From: Solibacillus sp. FSL K6-1523
Lineage (GTDB): Bacteria; Bacillota; Bacilli; Bacillales_A; Planococcaceae
Direction of reading: 5' to 3'
Length of the DNA stretch: 64,000 nt
NCBI RefSeq assembly: GCF_038005225.1
Contig: NZ_JBBOSU010000001.1
Span: 3,933,501-3,997,500, forward strand
Positions 48,500-59,745 of the stretch are shown here, piece after piece. The notes under the pieces were generated by a model. It was given only the letters and a program-made list of their open reading frames with translations. It had not been told where the DNA came from and made no database searches. Positions within the stretch are counted from its first letter, which is position 1, and the number at the start of each line of letters is the position of its first letter. Made by a program: the position numbers and the translations under genes.

Positions 48500-50035
48500 T
48501 TAATGTTTGAAATGACGAACGCCAGTGAATACCATTGCGATACCGTATTTATTGGCTGCGTCGATTGATTCTTGATCTTTAATCGAGCCACCTGGTTGGA
48601 TGATTGCTTTAATACCTGCTTTAGCAGCAGCTTCAACTGTGTCACCCATTGGGAAAAATGCATCCGATGCAAGTGCTGCGCCGTTTGCTTTTTCTCCTGC
48701 TTGCTCAAAAGCAATTTTCGCTGCACCAACACGATTCATTTGACCAGCACCAACGCCTAATGTCATTTGATCGTCTGTTACTACGATTGCATTTGATTTT
48801 ACGTGCTTCACAACTGCCCAGCCAAGCTTTAATGCATTCCACTCCGCTTCAGTTGGTTCGCGGTCTGTTACAACTTTAATATCTGCTTCGTTAAAACCAT
48901 AGCGGTCTGGCTCTTGAACAAGTAAGCCACCTTCTACTGATACAACATTAAAATGATCTTGTTTCGCTTGTGCAAAGTCAATTGTCATTAAGCGGATATT
49001 TTTCTTTTTCGTTAAAATTTCAAGTGCTTCTTCTGTGAATGAAGGCGCAATAATAATTTCTAAGAAAATTTCACTTAATTTCGTTGCTGTTGCAGCATCC
49101 ACTTCCATATTTAGAGCAATAATACCACCGAAAATAGACGTTGGATCTGCTTCATATGCTTTATTGAACGCTTCTTCAATTGTTTCACCTGTACCAACAC
49201 CACATGGATTCATATGCTTCACAGCAACTGCTGCTGGCATTTCGAACTCTTTTACAATTTGTAATGCAGCATTTGCATCTTGGATGTTATTGTAAGATAA
49301 CTCTTTACCGTGTAATTGATTGGCATAGGCAATTGAGAAATCCGAGCCTAAACGTTTTGCATAAAATGCTGCTTTTTGGTGTGGGTTTTCACCATAACGT
49401 AACGTTTGCTTCAACTCATAAGTTAACGTCATGTTTTCTGGGAACTCTTCGCCAATCGCATTTGATAAATGATTTGAAATATACGAATCATATGCAGCTG
49501 TATGACGGAATACTTTCGCCGCTAAACGACGACGTGTTTCTAATGTTGTTTTGTTATCTGCTTTTAGCTCTTCTAAAACAGCGGCATAGTCATTTGCATC
49601 CACGATTACTGTTACGTAAGCATGATTTTTAGCTGCAGAACGTAGCATTGTTGGACCACCAATATCGATGTTTTCAATCGCATCATCCCAAGAAACATTT
49701 GGCTTAGAAATGGTTTCAACGAATGGATAAAGGTTTACACATACGATTTCGATTGGTTCGATACCATGCTCTTCCATTTGTGCAACATGGCTTGGCTCGT
49801 CAAATTTCCCTAAAAGACCACCATGAATCATTGGGTTTAATGTCTTCACACGACCATCTAAAATTTCTGGGAATTTTGTTACTTCATCTACTGCTGTTAC
49901 GGGTACATTGTTATCGTGCAACAATTGTTTTGTACCACCAGTTGATAATACTTCATAGCCAAGAGCTACTAATTCTTTTGCAAATTCTAAAATACCGCTT
50001 TTATCTGAAACACTAATAAGTGCGCGTTTAGTCAC
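48500..50035 (-). CDS. purH: Bifunctional AICAR formyltransferase / IMP cyclohydrolase
   Basis: The 511-residue enzyme has an N-terminal cyclohydrolase domain ([33 protein letters not shown]) and a C-terminal transformylase ([14 protein letters not shown] near 200, [14 protein letters not shown] near 265, the lysine-histidine pair in the last motif). GTG 50035 follows GGAGG by about 6 nt and gives the usual N-terminus. It catalyses the last two steps to IMP. It is followed by the hairpin-array RNA instead of purD. Confidence 0.95.
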   Translation of the reverse strand: MTKRALISVSDKSGILEFAKELVALGYEVLSTGGTKQLLHDNNVPVTAVDEVTKFPEILDGRVKTLNPMIHGGLLGKFDEPSHVAQMEEHGIEPIEIVCVNLYPFVETISKPNVSWDDAIENIDIGGPTMLRSAAKNHAYVTVIVDANDYAAVLEELKADNKTTLETRRRLAAKVFRHTAAYDSYISNHLSNAIGEEFPENMTLTYELKQTLRYGENPHQKAAFYAKRLGSDFSIAYANQLHGKELSYNNIQDANAALQIVKEFEMPAAVAVKHMNPCGVGTGETIEEAFNKAYEADPTSIFGGIIALNMEVDAATATKLSEIFLEIIIAPSFTEEALEILTKKKNIRLMTIDFAQAKQDHFNVVSVEGGLLVQEPDRYGFNEADIKVVTDREPTEAEWNALKLGWAVVKHVKSNAIVVTDDQMTLGVGAGQMNRVGAAKIAFEQAGEKANGAALASDAFFPMGDTVEAAAKAGIKAIIQPGGSIKDQESIDAANKYGIAMVFTGVRHFKH

Positions 50036-50118
50036 GATTAGGTCCTCCAATTAATTTCAATTTCAAGTAATCTTTTTTCGGTGAGCACATGCCCTCACAG
50101 GAGCGACTCAAACGAAAA

Positions 50119-50685
50119 TTAGTTTTCGAACAACTGCTGTAATGTATTTGTGTACAGTTCATGTTCTAGCTTATGAATACGGGATTCTGTTGCTTCGCGG
50201 TCACCTACAACAACGTCGACAGCGCCTTGTGCAATAATTTTCCCTGTATCCATACCAGCATCTACATAATGCACTGTGACACCCGTAATTTTCACACCAT
50301 GCTCCATCGCTTGTCCAATCGCATCTTTGCCCGGAAATGATGGAAGTAATGATGGGTGAATATTTATGATACGATTTTCATATGCAGACAATAACGTCTC
50401 ACCAACAAGACGCATGTAGCCTGCTAAAATAATCCACTCGATTTTCTTTTCTTGTAACACTTCAATAATTTTTGCTTCGTACGCTGCCTTTGAATCAAAC
50501 GTTTTTGGTGCTAATTCCAATACTGGAATACCCAATTTTTCGGCACGCGTTACGACGAAGGCACCTGGCTTGTCTGTAATAACAAGCCCGATGTTTGCTG
50601 TTAATTCGCCGCGCTCAATGCTTTCGGCAATTGCTTGAAAGTTACTGCCACTGCCTGAAGCAAATACTGCGATTTTGGTTACCAT
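50119..50685 (-). CDS. purN: Phosphoribosylglycinamide formyltransferase
   Basis: The 188-residue enzyme has ASGSGSNFQAI near the start, the catalytic segment RIINIHPSLLPSFPG near 105 and VTVHYVDAGMDTG near 135. It transfers formyl from 10-formyl-THF to GAR. The start codon overlaps the purM stop (TAATG). Confidence 0.95.
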   Translation of the reverse strand: MVTKIAVFASGSGSNFQAIAESIERGELTANIGLVITDKPGAFVVTRAEKLGIPVLELAPKTFDSKAAYEAKIIEVLQEKKIEWIILAGYMRLVGETLLSAYENRIINIHPSLLPSFPGKDAIGQAMEHGVKITGVTVHYVDAGMDTGKIIAQGAVDVVVGDREATESRIHKLEHELYTNTLQQLFEN

Positions 50686-51740
50686 TACACTAAACTCCCG
50701 TCATGCTCACCGTTGAAAATAACGCCTTCACCTTTTACTACGCGACCTATTGTGTATGCTTTTTCACCATTTGCTTCAGTTGCTGCGATCACTTTATCTA
50801 CTTCACTTGCAGGAACAGCCATAACAAAGCCAATTCCCATATTGAATACGTTATATAAATCCTTGTCTGCTAAAGCACCTTTTTCCTTTAAGAAGTCAAA
50901 GATACGTAATGCCGGCCAAGAACCTAAGTCAACTTCTGTTGCTAAGCCTTCTGGCATCATGCGTGGTAGGTTTTCATAGAAACCACCGCCTGTAACGTGT
51001 GCACAACCATGAACGTCTGCTGCTTTTAAAGCTGCTAATACTGGTTTTGCGTAAAGCTTCGTAGGGACTAAAAGCGCTTCGCCGATTGGACCAAGATCTT
51101 CATAGCCTTCTACAACTGCATCTACCGCACAATCATTATCTGTAAAAATAACTTTACGAACTAAAGAATAACCGTTTGAGTGAACACCACTTGAAGGAAG
51201 ACCGATTAATACGTCACCTTCTACAATCTTTTCACCCGTAACGATATCTGACTTTTCACAAGCACCTACTGCGAAACCTGCTAAGTCATACTCGTCCTCT
51301 TCATAAAGACCTGGCATTTCTGCTGTTTCGCCACCGATTAAAGCTGCACCAGATTGTACACAACCGTCTGCTACGCCTTTTACGATTTGCTCGATTTTTT
51401 CAGGCACTGCTTTACCTACCGCAACATAGTCAAGGAAGTATAGTGGCTCTGCACCTTGTGCTACGATATCATTGACACACATTGCCACACAGTCCACGCC
51501 AATTGTATCGTGCTTGTCTACCATAAAGGCAAGCTTTAATTTCGTACCTACACCGTCTGTACCTGAAATAAGAACAGGCTCTTTTAAGTTTAATGCAGAC
51601 AAATCGAACATTCCGCCGAAGCCACCAAAAGTCCCCATCACACCTAATCGATTTGTTCGTTCAACGTGTGATTTCATACGCTTTACTGCTTCATAACCTG
51701 CTTCAATATTTACGCCTGCTTGTTCATATGCTTTTGACAT
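50685..51740 (-). CDS. purM: AIR synthetase (phosphoribosylformylglycinamidine cyclo-ligase)
   Basis: The 351-residue enzyme has the ligand segments [14 protein letters not shown] near 60, [24 protein letters not shown] near 82, [11 protein letters not shown] near 140 and [14 protein letters not shown] near 245. It closes the imidazole ring using ATP. It lies between purF and purN. Confidence 0.95.
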   Translation of the reverse strand: MSKAYEQAGVNIEAGYEAVKRMKSHVERTNRLGVMGTFGGFGGMFDLSALNLKEPVLISGTDGVGTKLKLAFMVDKHDTIGVDCVAMCVNDIVAQGAEPLYFLDYVAVGKAVPEKIEQIVKGVADGCVQSGAALIGGETAEMPGLYEEDEYDLAGFAVGACEKSDIVTGEKIVEGDVLIGLPSSGVHSNGYSLVRKVIFTDNDCAVDAVVEGYEDLGPIGEALLVPTKLYAKPVLAALKAADVHGCAHVTGGGFYENLPRMMPEGLATEVDLGSWPALRIFDFLKEKGALADKDLYNVFNMGIGFVMAVPASEVDKVIAATEANGEKAYTIGRVVKGEGVIFNGEHDGSLV

Positions 51741-51781
51741 AATGTACTTGCTCCTCCTTAAGTAGACCTAATCAATTTCGC

Positions 51782-53200
51782 TTAACAATCTTTTTCATGT
51801 GGTAACACTGTGTCTGGGAAAATTTCTGTTGGATATTTCCCTGTAAAGCATGCCAGGCAAAGTCCACGATTTTCATCTTCGAACGGACGCGCAATTGCTT
51901 CGACCATTCCTTCTTCAGATAAAAATGTGATTGTATCTGCACCGATTGCTTCACGCATTTCTTCAACGCTGTGACTAGCAGCCATTAATTGTTCATGTGT
52001 TGACGTATCAATACCGTAGAAACATGGGTCGATCATTGGAGGTGATGAAATAACAACATGCACCTCTTTTGCACCTGCTTCTCTTAGCATTTTGACAATA
52101 CGTTTTGATGTTGTCCCACGAACGATTGAATCATCGACCATCACGACGCGTTTATCTTTTACAACTTGAACAACAGGTGATAATTTCATTTTTACACCGC
52201 GCTCACGCAGTTCTTGTGTCGGTTGAATAAATGTACGGCCAACATAGCGATTTTTAATTAAGCCAAGCTCATATGGAATACCACTTGCCTCAGCAAAACC
52301 AATCGCTGCTGAAATACTAGAATCGGGTACACCTGTTACAACGTCCGCTTCAATATGGGCACATTCTTTTGCTAAGATTTTCCCCATACGTTTACGTGCC
52401 ATATGCACATTAATGCCATCAATATTTGAGTCAGGACGCGCTAAATAGACATATTCCATCGCACACATTGCACGGTTAGCTGGATTAGCAAACATATCTG
52501 ATTCAATGCCTTTATCCGTAATGATCACAAGCTCACCAGGTTCTACTTCACGCACATATTCTGCCCCAATTAAATCAAAAGCACACGTTTCAGAAGCAGC
52601 TACCCAACCATCGCCCAATTTACCGATTGCGAGTGGACGTAATCCATTCACATCACGCGCTACCATCATCACATCTTCTGTCATAATTAAAAATGTAAAT
52701 GCCCCTTTTAATAAAGATAATGCATTTTTCACTTTCTCACGGAATGGTGAATGAGATGATTTTTTAATTAAATGTGCGAGCACTTCCGAATCTGATGTAG
52801 AGTGGAAGATACTACCTGCACGCTCTAAATATTGCTTTAAGTGACTCGCATTCACTAGGTTTCCGTTATGTGCAATCGACAAACTGCCAGTAGATGAATG
52901 GAAAAGTAGTGGTTGAACATTTTCAAGACCACTATTCCCTTGCGTTGAATAACGTACATGTGCAATCGCTGCTTTACCTTTTACTTTGCTTAGCTTGCCC
53001 TCATTGAACACATCGTTGACAAGTCCTTCACCTTTAACAGCACGCAGGTTATTGCCGTCAGTAACGACAATACCCGCGCCTTCTTGTCCTCGGTGCTGCA
53101 ATGCATGCAATCCGTAGTAACTAATTTGGGCTGGATCATTATGACCCCATATCCCAAATACCCCACATTCTTCGTTTAAGCCTCTGATTTCAGCAAGCAT
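51782..53200 (-). CDS. purF: Glutamine phosphoribosylpyrophosphate amidotransferase
   Basis: The 472-residue enzyme starts with an 11-residue propeptide ([10 protein letters not shown]) before the nucleophile C12 (CGVFGIWGH), as in B. subtilis. Iron-sulfur cysteines are present ([26 protein letters not shown]), and the PRPP loop is [14 protein letters not shown]. It makes phosphoribosylamine, the first committed step, and is feedback-regulated by nucleotides in relatives. ATG 53200 follows AAAGGGG; the start overlaps the purL end by 25 bp. The stop is followed by ATTGATTAGG-like sequence resembling the edge of the intergenic repeat. Confidence 0.95.
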   Translation of the reverse strand: MLAEIRGLNEECGVFGIWGHNDPAQISYYGLHALQHRGQEGAGIVVTDGNNLRAVKGEGLVNDVFNEGKLSKVKGKAAIAHVRYSTQGNSGLENVQPLLFHSSTGSLSIAHNGNLVNASHLKQYLERAGSIFHSTSDSEVLAHLIKKSSHSPFREKVKNALSLLKGAFTFLIMTEDVMMVARDVNGLRPLAIGKLGDGWVAASETCAFDLIGAEYVREVEPGELVIITDKGIESDMFANPANRAMCAMEYVYLARPDSNIDGINVHMARKRMGKILAKECAHIEADVVTGVPDSSISAAIGFAEASGIPYELGLIKNRYVGRTFIQPTQELRERGVKMKLSPVVQVVKDKRVVMVDDSIVRGTTSKRIVKMLREAGAKEVHVVISSPPMIDPCFYGIDTSTHEQLMAASHSVEEMREAIGADTITFLSEEGMVEAIARPFEDENRGLCLACFTGKYPTEIFPDTVLPHEKDC

Positions 53201-55410
53201 GGGATTGCCCCTTTCCAACTAGAACGGAATTCCTCCACAGTACCTTCGATAAGAACGCCTTGGTCACCGCTAATTTTAACAAGTGCTTCTGCCGTTACGA
53301 CACCGATTTTCACTGCATCTGTAACGATTTTTTCGAATGCTGCTGCATTTTCTTCTTTTACCGTTAAGATGAAACGAGATTGTGATTCTGAGAATAAAGC
53401 CGTTACCGCTGAACCTGCTAATGTCACATCAATACCTAAGCCTTTTGCACTGAATGTTTTTTCAGCTAATGCAACCGCTACGCCACCTTCAGAAACGTCA
53501 TGTGCTGATTGTACAAATCCTGCACGAATTGCTTCTAAAATAGCCTTTTGACGTGCTGCTTCTACATCTAGATCAATTGCAGGTGCTTTACCTGAAATTT
53601 TGCCGTCATTTAATAACTTTTGTAATTCAGAGCCACCAAACTCAGTCGTTGTTTCACCGATTGCATAAACAACGTCACCAGCAGCTTTTACTTCTTGTGT
53701 TGTCGTATGTGCTAAGTCAGTAATTAATCCAACCATACCAATTGTTGGTGTTGGGTAAACCGCTTCTCCAGAACGCTCATTATAAAGTGATACGTTACCA
53801 CCGATTACTGGTGCAGATAATGCGTTACATGCTGCTGCGATACCGTCAGCAGACTTTTCGATTTGCCAGAAAATTTCTGGTTTTTCTGGGTTACCAAAGT
53901 TTAAGCAGTCTGTAATTGCTAATGGCTCAGCACCTGAACATACGATATTACGTGCTGCTTCTGCTACTGCAATTTTACCGCCCATTTCCGGATCTAAGTA
54001 AATATAGCGAGAGTTACAGTCCGTTGTCATCGCTAACCCTTTATTCGTCCCACGTACACGGATAACCGCTGCATCTGAACCAGGGGCTACTACTGTGCTC
54101 GTACGTACTTGGTGGTCATATTGATCATAAACCCACTCTTTAGAAGCAACTGTTGGCGCTTGTAATAGAGCTGATAATGTTTCTTTAAAGCCTTCAATAA
54201 CTGGCTCTGTATTTTCAATTGCTTGGAACTCAGCAAAGTAAGCTGGCTCTGCAGATGGTTTGTAGTAAACCGGCGCATCTTCTGCAAGTGCATCAGCAGG
54301 AACGTCTGCTACTACTACACCGTTATGAACTAAACGTAATTGTTTATCATCCGTTACGTGACCAACTGCAACTGCGTCTAAATCATATTTTTCAAAGATT
54401 GCTTTAATTTCTTCTTCACGACCTGCTTTTACAACAAGTAACATACGCTCTTGAGATTCTGAAAGCATCATTTCGTAAGCTGACATGCCCGTTTCACGTT
54501 GTGGAATTAAGTCTAAGTTCATTTCCACACCCGTACCTGCTTTAGAAGCCATTTCTGCTGAAGATGATGTAAGACCAGCAGCACCCATATCTTGAATACC
54601 TACTAATGCATCCGATTTTACAACTTCTAAACATGCTTCAAGAAGTAGTTTCTCCATGAATGGGTCACCAACTTGTACTGCTGAACGGCTTTCTTCTGAA
54701 TCCTCTGATAGCTCTTCAGATGAGAATGTCGCACCGTGAATTCCGTCACGACCAGTTTTTGCACCAACGTACATAACTGTGTTCCCAACTCCTGCTGCAA
54801 CACCTTTTTGAATGTCTTTATGGTCGATTAAACCAACACACATTGCATTGACAAGTGGATTGCCTTCATAGCAAGGATCGAACTGAATTTCTCCACCTAC
54901 TGTTGGAACGCCGATACAGTTACCATAACCTGCGATACCCGCTACAACTTCTTCAAATAAATATTTACCGCGCGCAGTTTTTAATTCACCGAAACGTAAT
55001 GAGTTTAACATTGCGATTGGGCGTGCCCCCATTGAGAATACGTCACGTAAAATACCGCCAACGCCTGTTGCTGCACCTTGGTACGGCTCAATTGCTGAAG
55101 GGTGGTTATGTGATTCCATTTTAAATACAACCGCTTGCTCATCACCGATATCAACAATACCAGCACCCTCACCTGGTCCTTGTAATACTTGAGGACCTGT
55201 TGTAGGGAACTTACGTAATACTGGTTTCGAGTTTTTGTAAGAGCAATGTTCAGACCACATTACCGAGAATAAACCTGTTTCTGTCCAGTTTGGTAGGCGC
55301 CCTAAAATACCTTCTACCATCGCAAACTCTTCATCTGACATACCCATTTGAGCATAAAGCTTCTTTTCTTTAATTTGCTCTGCTGTTGGCTCAAAGTTAG
55401 TTGTTGACAT
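53176..55410 (-). CDS. purL: FGAM synthase subunit PurL
   Basis: This 744-residue small-type PurL contains [15 protein letters not shown] near 55, [14 protein letters not shown] near 100, [14 protein letters not shown] near 270 and [13 protein letters not shown] near 640. It works with PurQ (glutaminase) and PurS. ATG 55410 follows GGAGGG; the frame continues upstream over the purQ end without conservation. It overlaps purQ by 14 bp. Confidence 0.95.
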   Translation of the reverse strand: MSTTNFEPTAEQIKEKKLYAQMGMSDEEFAMVEGILGRLPNWTETGLFSVMWSEHCSYKNSKPVLRKFPTTGPQVLQGPGEGAGIVDIGDEQAVVFKMESHNHPSAIEPYQGAATGVGGILRDVFSMGARPIAMLNSLRFGELKTARGKYLFEEVVAGIAGYGNCIGVPTVGGEIQFDPCYEGNPLVNAMCVGLIDHKDIQKGVAAGVGNTVMYVGAKTGRDGIHGATFSSEELSEDSEESRSAVQVGDPFMEKLLLEACLEVVKSDALVGIQDMGAAGLTSSSAEMASKAGTGVEMNLDLIPQRETGMSAYEMMLSESQERMLLVVKAGREEEIKAIFEKYDLDAVAVGHVTDDKQLRLVHNGVVVADVPADALAEDAPVYYKPSAEPAYFAEFQAIENTEPVIEGFKETLSALLQAPTVASKEWVYDQYDHQVRTSTVVAPGSDAAVIRVRGTNKGLAMTTDCNSRYIYLDPEMGGKIAVAEAARNIVCSGAEPLAITDCLNFGNPEKPEIFWQIEKSADGIAAACNALSAPVIGGNVSLYNERSGEAVYPTPTIGMVGLITDLAHTTTQEVKAAGDVVYAIGETTTEFGGSELQKLLNDGKISGKAPAIDLDVEAARQKAILEAIRAGFVQSAHDVSEGGVAVALAEKTFSAKGLGIDVTLAGSAVTALFSESQSRFILTVKEENAAAFEKIVTDAVKIGVVTAEALVKISGDQGVLIEGTVEEFRSSWKGAIPCLLKSEA

Positions 55411-56080
55411 GATTTTCCCTCCACTGCTTAACAATTGATTTAAATAATTCAAGACCATCTGCTCCGCCTACTAAAGCGTCTACTGCACGCTCTGGGTGAG
55501 GCATCATACCAAGTACGTTTCCTTGCTCATTCACAATACCTGCGATGTCTTCTAAAGAACCGTTTGGATTATGACCTGAATAAGTGAACACAATTTGGTT
55601 GTTTTCTTTTAATTTTGCTAATGTTTCTTCATCACAATAGTAGTTACCTTCACCATGTGCAATTGGAATATCAATTACTTGACCCGCCCCGTAGTGGTTT
55701 GTAAATAATGTATTGTTATTTTCTACTTTAAGTTGCACTGTACGGCACATGAATTTTAAGTCTCTGTTACGTAAAAGTGCGCCTGGTAACAATCCAGCTT
55801 CCGTTAAAATTTGGAACCCGTTACATACGCCTAATACTGGTTTACCTGCTGCTGCCGCTTTTTTAACTTCAGCCATAATGTTTGATTGGTTAGCCATTGC
55901 GCCACAGCGTAAGTAGTCACCATACGAGAAACCACCAGGAATTAAAACGCCATCAAACTTACTTAAATCTGTTTCAGTATGCCAAACGTACTCTACTTCT
56001 TCACCTAGTTCATCTTTGATCGCGTGATACATATCGATGTCACAGTTCGATCCAGGGAACACGATTACTGCGAATTTCAT
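55397..56080 (-). CDS. purQ: FGAM synthase glutaminase subunit PurQ
   Basis: This 227-residue class-I glutamine amidotransferase has [26 protein letters not shown] near 50, the catalytic cysteine in [11 protein letters not shown] near 87 and the histidine in MPHPERA near 197. It supplies ammonia to PurL. Confidence 0.95.
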   Translation of the reverse strand: MKFAVIVFPGSNCDIDMYHAIKDELGEEVEYVWHTETDLSKFDGVLIPGGFSYGDYLRCGAMANQSNIMAEVKKAAAAGKPVLGVCNGFQILTEAGLLPGALLRNRDLKFMCRTVQLKVENNNTLFTNHYGAGQVIDIPIAHGEGNYYCDEETLAKLKENNQIVFTYSGHNPNGSLEDIAGIVNEQGNVLGMMPHPERAVDALVGGADGLELFKSIVKQWRENHVNN

Positions 56081-56082
56081 GA

Positions 56083-56331
56083 TTAGTTTGCCTCCTCAAT
56101 CTCAAAGCGGTAATCTTCAATAACAACGTTCGTTAACACTTTTTCACACATTTCTTTTACGATTGTGTCGATATCACGGTCTGTATCACCGATTGTTAAT
56201 TCTAAATATTTACCAATACGTAAATCTTGAACTTCTTCATAACCGATTTGTGTTAATGAACCTTTTACTGCTGAACCTTGTGGATCTAAAATGCTTTCGC
56301 GTAATGTAACGTAAATTTTAACTTTCTTCAT
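56083..56331 (-). CDS. purS: FGAM synthase subunit PurS
   Basis: The 82-residue protein has [22 protein letters not shown] at the start and FEIEEAN at the end. It bridges PurL and PurQ. The space before it (59 bp after purK) is where purB and purC usually lie; here only a ribosome site (TTGGAGG) is visible. Confidence 0.94.
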   Translation of the reverse strand: MKKVKIYVTLRESILDPQGSAVKGSLTQIGYEEVQDLRIGKYLELTIGDTDRDIDTIVKEMCEKVLTNVVIEDYRFEIEEAN

Positions 56332-56390
56332 GATTGATTGCCTCCAAGTTTATATAAGTTATTTTCGTATACTTTTCTATCAAACTTTTC

Positions 56391-57515
56391 TTACTCAGAC
56401 CAAATGCCGGAATCCTCAATTTGTTGTAATGCTTGATCCAAATCATCTACCATAATTGTTACATGTCCCATTTTACGATTTACTTTTGCTTCTGCTTTTC
56501 CGTAAAGGTGAACAGACCAATCAGGATATTTCGAAATAGAGTTTGTTAAGGCTACAACATGCTGTCCAAGTACATTGACCATAATCGATGGTGCCCATAG
56601 CTTTGGTTTACGTAATGGCCATCCGCATACAGCACGAATATGCTGTGTGAATTGCGAAATATTGCACGCCTCAATTGAGTAATGACCCGAGTTATGTGGT
56701 CGCGGTGCACATTCATTAATAACAATGTTGCCATCTTCTAATACAAATAATTCAACTGCTAATGTTCCGACAAGCTTTAAGTGATCCGCAATTTTCATCG
56801 CTGCCTCTTCCGCTAATGCCGCGGTATCATTTGAAATACGAGCTGGTACAATCGTTTCATGTAAAATATGATTGACATGAATATTTTCTCCAACTGGTAA
56901 GCAGTACGTTTCACCCTGTCCGTTACGTTGAACAATAACTGAAATTTCCTTCGTAAATGGTACAAAGCCTTCTGCAATACATTGTGAATGGTCAAATAAA
57001 CTTTTTGCTAATGGCAAATCTTCTGAACCTTTTAACAGTTGCTGTCCTTTGCCATCATAGCCACCACGAGCCGTTTTTACGATGCAAGGGAAGCCAATTT
57101 GTTCGATTGACTCACAAAGCTGTTCATAAGTATCTGCTACGACATAAGGTGCTACTGGACATCCTGCTTCGACAATCGCAGCTTTTTCTGTTACACGGTT
57201 TTGCGTAATGCGTACGAGCTCAGCCCCTTGAGGAACGTAAGCAATTTCCGTCAACCGCTTTAAACCTTCATAATCAATATTTTCAAATTCGTAAGTAATC
57301 ACATCACTTACTTCTGCTAATTCTTCTAATGCGGCTTCATCATCATATGGCGCTACGATACGAATATCTGCAACTTGTCCACATGGTGAATCCATTGTAG
57401 GCTCTAGTACAGCAATTTTATAACCTGCCTCTTTTGCAGCAACAGCCATCATTCGACCGAGCTGACCGCCACCAATAATGCCAATTGTTTGCCCAGGATA
57501 GATCATCTTCGTCAC
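56391..57515 (-). CDS. purK: N5-carboxyaminoimidazole ribonucleotide synthase
   Basis: This 374-residue ATP-grasp enzyme has the start [37 protein letters not shown] near 140 and [14 protein letters not shown] near 270. It carboxylates AIR for PurE. The start overlaps the purE stop by 4 bp. Confidence 0.95.
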   Translation of the reverse strand: MTKMIYPGQTIGIIGGGQLGRMMAVAAKEAGYKIAVLEPTMDSPCGQVADIRIVAPYDDEAALEELAEVSDVITYEFENIDYEGLKRLTEIAYVPQGAELVRITQNRVTEKAAIVEAGCPVAPYVVADTYEQLCESIEQIGFPCIVKTARGGYDGKGQQLLKGSEDLPLAKSLFDHSQCIAEGFVPFTKEISVIVQRNGQGETYCLPVGENIHVNHILHETIVPARISNDTAALAEEAAMKIADHLKLVGTLAVELFVLEDGNIVINECAPRPHNSGHYSIEACNISQFTQHIRAVCGWPLRKPKLWAPSIMVNVLGQHVVALTNSISKYPDWSVHLYGKAEAKVNRKMGHVTIMVDDLDQALQQIEDSGIWSE

Positions 57516-58003
57516 ACTAGGTCACCTGTGCTTTCTAAAACTTGTGCCTTCGTTGCTTCACGGCGAGCATCTAGCTTATTTGCTAGTTCTTGATCCGTTG
57601 CTCCTAAAATTTGTGCTGCAAGTAAACCTGCGTTTGTTGCGCCTGCTTTACCGATTGCGACTGTCGCTACCGGTACGCCACCTGGCATTTGAACAATTGA
57701 TAATAATGAATCAAGTCCATTTAATGCACGTGATTGTACTGGAACTCCGATAACAGGTAATGTTGTTTTCGCAGCGACCATACCTGGTAAGTGTGCTGCA
57801 CCACCCGCACCCGCAATAATGACTTGAATTCCGCGTCCGCGAGCTGCTTCTGCATATTCAAACATTAAGTCTGGCGTACGATGTGCTGATACAACTTTCT
57901 TTTCATAAGGAACTGCTAATTCATCTAAAATATCACATGCATGTTTCATTGTTTCCCAGTCACTAGAACTGCCCATAATAACACCAATTTTTGGATTCAT
58001 CAT
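57512..58003 (-). CDS. purE: N5-carboxyaminoimidazole ribonucleotide mutase
   Basis: This 163-residue enzyme has [13 protein letters not shown] near 7, [13 protein letters not shown] near 42 and [13 protein letters not shown] near 62, all class-I PurE motifs. It is the first gene of the pur operon, preceded by AAAGGAG and the riboswitch leader. Confidence 0.95.
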   Translation of the reverse strand: MMNPKIGVIMGSSSDWETMKHACDILDELAVPYEKKVVSAHRTPDLMFEYAEAARGRGIQVIIAGAGGAAHLPGMVAAKTTLPVIGVPVQSRALNGLDSLLSIVQMPGGVPVATVAIGKAGATNAGLLAAQILGATDQELANKLDARREATKAQVLESTGDLV

Positions 58004-58046
58004 TTTGCTCTCCTTTAAGACAACCTACTTAATTCAGTAACGCACT

Positions 58047-58105
58047 AAAAAAGTCCCCAAATAATCTACTCTCTATTCAAAAGAAAGCAAATCACTTGAG
58101 GACCT
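58047..58105 (-). terminator. Riboswitch-controlled terminator in the pur leader
   Basis: The long stem AGGTCCTCAAGTGATTTGC with GTAGATTATTTGGGGACTT contains G-U pairs and is followed by TTTTTT on the minus strand. It lies between the aptamer and purE, as expected for transcription attenuation. Confidence 0.85.
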
Positions 58106-58176
58106 AAAGATGAAAGAATATGCACATAACTTCATTAGAAGACACACCCTTTGCTAATTTTCCCAAAAGTTGCTTT

Positions 58177-58245
58177 CCCTCATAGTCCGAAATTTAAGGT
58201 TTCGGGTAGAAACGCCAGAGCCATATTATCTAGCATATATGTGGG
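58177..58245 (-). promoter_or_regulatory. Purine (guanine-type) riboswitch aptamer
   Basis: Minus strand: P1 CCCACATA/TATGAGGG, P2 GCTAGA/TCTGGC with loop TAATATGG, the conserved GTTTCTACC, then P3 CCGAAA/TTTCGG with loop CCTTAAA, and the 3' junction GGACTATG. The C in GACTATG is the base that selects guanine or hypoxanthine; a U there would select adenine. Ligand binding should favour the downstream terminator and switch off the pur operon. Confidence 0.93.
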
Positions 58246-58268
58246 GGTTTAATGTTTTTCCTTTAGTC

Positions 58269-58297
58269 ATTTTAACAAGGGTTCACAAGAAAAGCAA
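58269..58297 (-). promoter_or_regulatory. Putative SigA promoter of the pur operon
   Basis: On the minus strand TTGCTT (58292-58297) and TAAAAT (58269-58274) are 17 bp apart. They lie between the PurBoxes and the riboswitch. Confidence 0.65.
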
Positions 58298-58301
58298 CGA
58301 T

Positions 58302-58346
58302 AAAATGCGAACGTTATATTTTACCTTAACGATAATGTTCGGTTTT
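58302..58346. promoter_or_regulatory. Pair of inverted PurBoxes (PurR operator)
   Basis: AAAATGCGAACGTT (58302-58315) and, inverted, AAAACCGAACATT (58334-58346) match the PurBox consensus AWWWNCGAACNWT and are 18 bp apart, just upstream of the -35 box. In Bacillus PurR binds such pairs and represses pur transcription, relieved by PRPP. Confidence 0.85.
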
Positions 58347-58363
58347 CGGTAACATGTTATAAA

Positions 58364-58549
58364 TTATTCGCTTAAAATGCCTTTAAACATAATCTTTTGA
58401 CGTAAATATGTTGGTTCTCCATCTACTAGATGAAACACCGGTTCCTCCTTGCGTCCAAATGGCATATATCCATCTTTGTTCATTCTTTCCAAACATTGCT
58501 CAATTGTTTCGTTTTCTTGTACTTCATACCAAATCTGTTTTTTAGACAA
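58364..58549 (-). CDS. yebG: NETI-motif protein (YebG-like)
   Basis: The 61-residue protein contains the NETI motif (YEVQENETIEQCLERMNKDGYMP) and a C-terminal RQKIMFKG. YebG lies directly before purE in B. subtilis too. TTG start at 58549 with AAAGGA upstream. Function unknown. Confidence 0.9.
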   Translation of the reverse strand: MSKKQIWYEVQENETIEQCLERMNKDGYMPFGRKEEPVFHLVDGEPTYLRQKIMFKGILSE

Positions 58550-58647
58550 TTTAACTCGTTCCTTTCAAAGTTCTTTATTTTCTTACTATAACATGCGATT
58601 ATTAATTTTTCCCTAGCGCTCAACTAAAGAACAAGAAATAGACATAA

Positions 58648-58695
58648 TAAAAAAAGCGCACTTATCATTTATAAAATGACAAACACGCCTTTTTC
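58648..58695 (-). terminator. Terminator after the lipoprotein pseudogene
   Basis: AAAAGCGCACTTATCATTT pairs imperfectly with AAATGACAAACACGCCTTTT and is followed by a T-run on the minus strand. Confidence 0.8.
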
Positions 58696-59742
58696 TTATT
58701 GTACAAGCTCCATATTTTCTATATACGCGTAAACTTCTTCAAATGTAGCATCTGGGTGCTCAATCATAACATTGTATGTTAAATTATTTTCCGACCATTG
58801 AATTAATCGGAAGTTCCCCATCTCCATTTGTTCCCCTGTGGCATTACGCACTGTTATCTTCTCTTCACCTAGCGATACTTCATTATCTATTTGTGCGCTA
58901 GGTAAGATTGATAACATGAGCCACTTCTCACCATCCTTACTATAATTAAAGCCGTATTCTAAATGTTTATCAGAACTATAATCCTGAATCCACTCAAGCG
59001 TCAAATCATCATCTGTAAACACTAAAAATGTACCAAGCTTTTCAATTACTTGCTCTAATCCAACTTGTTCAAAAGTAATCTCCGTATCCAGCTGTTCCAC
59101 TACAGCCCCTTCTGGAATTTCCAACACAAATAATTCATCCTCTATTGTTGGCGATAGATCAACTACTTTATATTCCGATACCATCTCTATGTTGGCACTA
59201 TTCGTAATTGATTTGAGAACCATCCAATTTTCTTTATCCACCCAAATTTCTAAATCACCAATCAAACTTTTTTCTTTTGTTGTTGCTATAATATGATAAG
59301 TGGCACGTCCTGCAATCTTTTCTTCACCAGCAATTTTAATATCATGTGTGTCCTCTACGATGTTTAGTAAAATTGAAGCTTGCTCCTTTAATGTTGGCGT
59401 TGTAAAACCTGCTGCTTCATTTGAAATATCATATTCATGTACAATATTTTCATTCACATCGAGCATCATTATTTTCTGCCCGTCATTCACCGTAATAAAA
59501 TGCTCTTTATGACTGCCTTGTAACTCTATACGACGCTTGCCATCCTTTACCCATTCTTTAATCATCGATGGCTGTTCGTCGCCCATATCCATTACATACT
59601 CTCCGTAATACGATTGTAACGTCGTTGTATCCTATACCGCTTGATCTAAAATTTCCTGAGGTGATAAATTACTTGTTTCCTCACTACAAGCACCTAGCAA
59701 TAACCCTACCGCTAATGTACCTGCATAGATCAATTTTTTCAT
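58696..59742 (-). pseudogene. LolA-like lipoprotein gene with an in-frame amber stop
   Basis: From ATG 59742 (GGAGGA upstream) a lipoprotein signal is encoded (KKLIYAGTLAVGLLLGACSE, C19), then ETSNLSPQEILDQAV and TAG at 59632-59634. The same frame continues without another stop for 311 codons (DTTTLQSYYGEYVMDMGDEQ onward) to 58696. The rest has LolA/sorting-protein-like beta segments (EIWVDKENWMVLKS). A restart at ATG 59592 would give a 298-residue protein without a signal. It is translationally linked to the histidine kinase gene and would be its sensor partner or target if intact. Confidence 0.8.
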
Positions 59743-59745
59743 TTA

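Noticed and set aside
51768..51781. Possible fragment of the intergenic repeat after purF
   Set aside because: Only AATCAATTTCGC matches the left end of the family; too short to be certain.
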